DNA of 64,000 nucleotides from an uncultured Alphaproteobacteria bacterium (GTDB lineage Bacteria; Pseudomonadota; Alphaproteobacteria; Caulobacterales; Caulobacteraceae). Shown here piece after piece: positions 60,386 to 64,000 of the stretch. Every line of letters starts with the position of its first letter. Within the stretch, counting starts at the first letter, position 1. The notes beneath the pieces were generated by a model, which saw only the letters and a list, made by a program, of their open reading frames with translations, ran no database searches and was not told the DNA's origin. Position numbers and translations under genes: made by a program. Where the stretch lies: the NCBI GenBank assembly GCA_937920085.1, contig CALETE010000012.1, positions 104,501-168,500 of the forward strand, read 5' to 3'.

Positions 60386-60720
60386 AGACGGGCAAGTTAT
60401 GGCTGCTCCTGGCGGTCTTTGGTTTTACCGCTTGCGCAAATGAGCCCAAGCCCCCGAGCCCTCAGCCCGCACCTGTCGTTCCGCCGCGTATTCGGGAGCT
60501 GCCCCCGGTCCCGAAATTTTCGCAGGAAGACCAATGCAAGGCTCAGCCCGTCATGAGCCTGATCGGCAAATCTCGCCTGGAAATCCCTGTGCCGGTGCTC
60601 CCGGCGCTGCAGCGGGTGGCTTGCACCACCTGTCCTATAACCATGGACTATAACCCCCGGCGTCTGAACTTCTTCTTCGATGCCGAGACCGGAGTGATCA
60701 AGCAAATCCGCTGTGGCTAG
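60382..60720 (+). CDS. Lipoprotein related to the I78 peptidase-inhibitor family
   Basis: A 112-residue product. The signal peptide ends in the lipobox FTAC (Cys18), then a Pro-rich linker (about 20-45) leads to a small domain. That domain carries the layout of I78/Inhibitor-I78-like proteins: CKAQPVMSLIGKS, an internal pair of cysteines in ACTTC, and the C-terminal MDYNPRRLNFFFDAETGVI followed by KQIRCG. These are typically surface or periplasmic proteins that block serine proteases. The assignment is by pattern. The ATG overlaps the holC stop, so it is the third gene of the pepA-holC operon. Confidence 0.72.
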   Translation: MKTGKLWLLLAVFGFTACANEPKPPSPQPAPVVPPRIRELPPVPKFSQEDQCKAQPVMSLIGKSRLEIPVPVLPALQRVACTTCPITMDYNPRRLNFFFDAETGVIKQIRCG

Positions 60721-60745
60721 GGCCTAGCAAGGCTAGGGCTAGGCC
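60721..60745. terminator. Hairpin between convergent operons
   Basis: GGCCTAG (60721-60727) pairs with CTAGGCC (60739-60745) across an 11-base loop, just after the lipoprotein stop and six bases before the ABC-F stop. No T-run follows on either strand, so termination efficiency is doubtful. Confidence 0.4.
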
Positions 60746-60751
60746 TCAGGA

Positions 60752-62638
60752 TCATGCGTCTTGTTTGAGGGCCTCATAGGCCTCGACAGCATCCAACCAC
60801 TCGGCTTCGGCGGCCTCTAGCTTGGCCTGGGCTTGATTCCTTTGCCTGCCCAGTTCTGCTGCACGGGAAGGGTTATCAGAGAAGACTTTAGGGTCAGTCA
60901 GTGCCTGATCCAGTTCGGCGACAGCGGCGGTCGCGCGCGCCAAGGCCGTTTCAGCATTTTCAGCGCGACGGCGGGCTGTTCCAGTCGGTATTTTCGTCTT
61001 GGCAGGAAGCGATTTCGGCGGTGGTGGCGGTGGGGCCTCGGCCTTGACCTGGGTTGGGCTGCGCGCGGCGGCCCTTGACCGCTCAATGACCAGCTTGGCG
61101 TAGTCGTCCATATCCCCTTCAAAGGGGGCGAGGCCCCCGTCAGCGGCAAACCAGAGGCGGTCGGCCACCAGTTCCATCAGGGATCGATCGTGGGTGATCA
61201 GAATGACTGCACCCTCATAATCGTTCAGGGCATCCAGCAAGGCGCGGCGACTGTCGATATCCAGGTGGTTGGTGGGCTCGTCGAGAATCAGAAGGTGAGG
61301 GGCCTCGAGTGCCACCATATTCAGCAAAAGACGGGCGCGCTCTCCACCGGAGAGGTTGGCGACCTTGGTCTCGACTTTCTGAAAGCCGATCCCCCATTGC
61401 GCAAGCCTAGCCCGGCGGCTGGCTTCGCTGGTCTCTGGCATGGCGCGGCGGATGATCTCCAGCGGCGTGTCGCTGGGGTCCATGGCTTCGATTTGATGCT
61501 GGTGGAACCACCCGACCTTAAGCCGCCGATCGCGCTTCATGTCCCCAGATTGCGGCTCCAGGGCCCCGGCCACCAGCTTGGCAAAGGTCGACTTGCCGGC
61601 ACCGTTCACCCCCAGAATGCCAATTCGGTCATCGAGATCGATCCGCAGGTTCATACCCTTTAGGATCGGCCTGCCAGTCTCATAGCCTGCCGACACGCCC
61701 TCCAGTCGGATCAGAGGTGGGGGGAGAGGTTTTTCTGGAGAGGGCAGGATGAAGGGGGCTGTATGCTCTGCGGCCACAGGAGAAACCGGAGGCAGCTTGG
61801 CCAATTGCTTAAGGCGCGACTGAGCCTGAGCCGCCTTGGAAGCCTTGGCGCGGAAACGGTCGACGAAGGCCTGTAAGTGCGCCCGCTGGGCATCCACCTT
61901 TGATCTTGTGGACTCTTGCAGCCGGGCGCGCTCCTCCCGCTGACGCTCGAAGTTATCATAGTTGCCAGGATAGAGATCCAGCTTGCCGTCGATGAGGTGG
62001 AGGATGTGGTCGACAGAATTATTCAGGATTTCGCGATCATGGCTGATGATGATGGCGGTGTTGGGGTAACGCCTGAGCCGCGCCTCGAGCCAAAGCGCTC
62101 CTTCGAGATCCAAATAGTTCGTCGGTTCATCGAGGAGGAGCAGGTCGGGCTCCGCGAACAAGGCTGCAGCGAGGGCAACGCGCATGCGCCAGCCACCGGA
62201 GAATTCCGCCATGGCCCGTGAGAGATCAGCGTGAGAAAAGCCTAGGCCTGAAAGGATTTCGGCTGCCCGGCTGGGGGCGCGATCGGCGCCGATTTCTGAG
62301 AGGCGCGCGTAGATATCACCGAGGTGCTCTGGGTCAGCTGTCTCTAGGCTGGCTGTGAGCCGCTCCCGCTCTTCGTCTGCAGCCAGAACTGTGTCTAACA
62401 GGCTGACGGGGGTTGCGGGATGTTCCTGGTCGACCGACGCAACTCGCGCCGTCTTGGGATAGCTGATTTCGCCATCGCCGGCGTGCAATTGGTCCAGAAC
62501 CAGTTTGAACAGGGTGGACTTGCCCACGCCATTGCGCCCCACTAGGCCAACCTTGGCACTCACAGGCAAGCTGACGGTCGCGTGGTCGAAAAACCGGCGT
62601 CCCCAGGAGTCGAAGGTCAGATCATTGATTTGCAACAT
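60752..62638 (-). CDS. ABC-F family ATPase
   Basis: Soluble tandem ABC ATPase of the ABC-F group, which acts on ribosomes and has no membrane domain. It has 628 residues. ABC domain 1 (about 1-245) has GRNGVGKST, FSGGWRMRVALA and LLLLDEPTNYLD; a linker helix pair (about 245-325, the P-site tRNA interaction motif region) follows. ABC domain 2 has GVNGAGKST, LSGGERARLLL and LLILDEPTNHLD. The C-terminal Ala/Glu-rich coiled coil (about 545-628) resembles the Uup/YheS type. ATG 62638 lies 45 bases after the STAND ATPase gene; no good ribosome binding site is evident. Confidence 0.94.
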   Translation of the reverse strand: MLQINDLTFDSWGRRFFDHATVSLPVSAKVGLVGRNGVGKSTLFKLVLDQLHAGDGEISYPKTARVASVDQEHPATPVSLLDTVLAADEERERLTASLETADPEHLGDIYARLSEIGADRAPSRAAEILSGLGFSHADLSRAMAEFSGGWRMRVALAAALFAEPDLLLLDEPTNYLDLEGALWLEARLRRYPNTAIIISHDREILNNSVDHILHLIDGKLDLYPGNYDNFERQREERARLQESTRSKVDAQRAHLQAFVDRFRAKASKAAQAQSRLKQLAKLPPVSPVAAEHTAPFILPSPEKPLPPPLIRLEGVSAGYETGRPILKGMNLRIDLDDRIGILGVNGAGKSTFAKLVAGALEPQSGDMKRDRRLKVGWFHQHQIEAMDPSDTPLEIIRRAMPETSEASRRARLAQWGIGFQKVETKVANLSGGERARLLLNMVALEAPHLLILDEPTNHLDIDSRRALLDALNDYEGAVILITHDRSLMELVADRLWFAADGGLAPFEGDMDDYAKLVIERSRAAARSPTQVKAEAPPPPPPKSLPAKTKIPTGTARRRAENAETALARATAAVAELDQALTDPKVFSDNPSRAAELGRQRNQAQAKLEAAEAEWLDAVEAYEALKQDA

Positions 62639-62683
62639 GCGGTCGCGGGGTTTAGCAGACCAGCCTACGTGCGTCCTGGCATT

Positions 62684-63983
62684 TTACAGGGAATTTTCGC
62701 GGCTGAGGTGCAACATCTCTTCCAGTACGCCCGTACTGATCGAATCCGCCTCCCTCGCATCAGATATATACGTCGTCGCTATTCTGAGCTTTTGTGAATA
62801 AAATTCAAACATAAATGATGATTTAAAAGCTTTATCAGCCTCTAAATTGCGAATTCCTTCATCCAATTTGAGTTTTGAATCGTCTTCTATGGCATCGCGT
62901 TCTAATGAATGATAAAAAAAATGACCACCGCGGCTTGATATTGCGACATCTTTATTTTTTGCAAATTTGAGCAAATCGCGAATATTTATAGACGAATTCT
63001 CATCACGTCTCATTCGTTCAAGTTTTTCTGCCATTTCTACTTCATTTTTGCCTGCTAGTCGTTCTAAAAGAGAAACAAAATCGTATAGCTGAGAATTACC
63101 CGTTAAATCTATTAAAGCGGTTTCCCTTCCTCTAACAGTTTTCCCATTTGTTGATGTATTGGCTTTGATTTTCCTAAAAGTTATCCGAAATATCTTTCCG
63201 CAACTTTCGTAAAACCGTTCTACAGATTTTCTACTTTTTTCGATTTGTAACTCTTTTCGAAATTGATCAGATGTAGGTATTATGTAACTCCTACGTATCA
63301 ATTCGGGATTCATATCAGATAGTAATATTAATGCCTGGTCGTTTATTCGTTTCGAAAATCTAATACAAAATGCCGCAAATGATTTTTGTGTAACGTATGC
63401 CAAACAATAAGCAGCAAAATATTCCTGAAAGCTTCGATGACTAAATGTATATTCCAGGCCCTCAATAGTGAGCATGCAGACGCTCTCGCAAAGATCGTCC
63501 AAGAATTTTCCTGCATCTATGTCTAAGTTCTCCGCTTTGATGGCAAGAGATATGTACCTAATTGCTTTATCTCTATCGAAAGAGAAAACTTGATCATAAT
63601 AAGATAGGAGGCAGAAGTAAGCAAAGGTTCGTTTGAAAGAATCCTCGGAAATTTTGCAGTGAAAATCTCTTTTGAATCCTCCGGGTTTTAGATTATCGTG
63701 ACGTTGATACAGTGCATTATATGCCTGTTGATAAAAAAGATGCATTTTGTCAGGAATGTCAAAGTTGTGACTATACGTCAAGAGCATCATTGATGATAGT
63801 AATGGATTAGTAAGAAAGCTATTGTGTTTACGAAATAGCGTGCCCTTCTCAATCTGTGAAGAGAAGCTCTTTTTAACATCTGCATCAAAATCAGATTTGC
63901 TGACTAGCTCAAGGACATCTTCCTTTTTCTGTGGCAATACATTAACTACGTGGAACGTAGTCCATGATTGAAATCTACCATCA
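62684..63983 (-). CDS. NACHT/STAND-type ATPase, C-terminal part (5' truncated)
   Basis: About 433 residues of a larger protein cut by the contig edge. The nucleotide-binding P-loop is missing. What remains matches the helical region after a NACHT module: NPLLSSMMLLTYSHNFDIPD (65-84), FYQQAYNALYQRHD (89-102), the KRDFHCKISEDSFKRTFAYF region and the near-invariant FSHRSFQEYFAAYCLA (187-202). After it come about 200 residues of charged helical sequence without recognisable leucine-rich or TPR repeats, which may be the sensor. Such proteins act in bacterial antiphage defence and other signalling. The base composition is AT-rich, unlike all neighbours. The apparent start MCSSDL is adapter-derived. 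Confidence 0.8.
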
Positions 63984-64000
63984 AGATCGGAAGAGCACAC
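63984..64000. other. Illumina sequencing adapter at contig end
   Basis: The last 17 bases are AGATCGGAAGAGCACAC, the start of the standard Illumina TruSeq read-1 adapter. Genomic sequence therefore ends at 63983. The adapter supplies a false GTG start and the residues MCSSDL to the last reading frame. Confidence 0.97.

Noticed and set aside
63900..64000. MCSSDL as the true N-terminus of the last protein
   Set aside because: These residues are translated from the Illumina adapter at 63984-64000.
1..64000. tRNA, rRNA, insertion sequences, prophage
   Set aside because: Gaps between genes are short and none shows a cloverleaf, rRNA sequence, transposase or integrase features.

Overview
The window looks like one draft-assembly contig from an alphaproteobacterium of the Caulobacteraceae (Caulobacter/Phenylobacterium-like). 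The evidence is conserved gene order (nuoN-birA-coaX-rnj; lolCD-dnaE; rpsB-tsf-pyrH-frr-uppS-cdsA-dxr-rseP-bamA-skp-lpxD-fabZ-lpxA-lpxI-lpxB; lptF-lptG-lptD-surA-pdxA-ksgA), LpxI instead of LpxH, alphaproteobacterial SOS boxes (GTTC-N7-GTTC), and a 29-codon gene that looks like the Caulobacter division inhibitor SidA. By eye the GC content is about 60%, except for the last ~1.2 kb. No rRNA, tRNA, CRISPR array, insertion sequence or replication origin was seen, and no gap between genes exceeds about 215 bases. The only longer stretch that might lack a gene is the 305 bases between trpG and trpE, if the small reading frame there is not real.

Layout. 1-4743: end of nuoN (cut by the contig edge), birA, coaX, rnj and a small lipoprotein. 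4931-8991 (minus): a tripartite drug-efflux operon, nodT-emrA-emrB. 9190-14195 (plus): a double-length CoA-transferase, methylmalonyl-CoA epimerase, a DUF1467 protein and the lipoprotein exporter LolC-LolD. 14240-17820: a LexA box, the tiny sidA-like gene and dnaE. 18034-32759: translation factors followed by isoprenoid, phospholipid, outer-membrane-protein and lipid A genes, nearly all tightly packed on the plus strand. 32802-44700: gltA, gltX, comEC, lexA with its own LexA box, the trp genes and PpiD. 44882-50506: tpiA, an aldo/keto reductase, a peptide transporter, a TetR-regulated membrane protein, an Ala-rich lipoprotein and an SRPBCC protein. 50503-58317 (minus): the LPS-export and OMP-chaperone operon. 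58476-62638: pepA, holC, a lipoprotein and an ABC-F ATPase.

Functional themes. Most of the window builds the cell envelope: LolCD sorts lipoproteins; UppS, CdsA and Dxr feed lipid carriers and phospholipids; BamA, Skp, SurA and PpiD handle outer-membrane proteins; LpxD/A/I/B make lipid A; LptD/F/G export LPS. A second theme is the SOS response: lexA and the sidA-like gene, 24 kb apart, each have a perfect GTTC-N7-GTTC box.

Right end. From about 62780 the DNA becomes AT-rich (30-35% GC in lines counted by eye). It encodes the C-terminal part of a NACHT/STAND-type ATPase of the kind found in antiphage defence. The final 17 bases are an Illumina adapter, so the contig end is artificial, and the join between this gene and the housekeeping DNA needs read-level confirmation.
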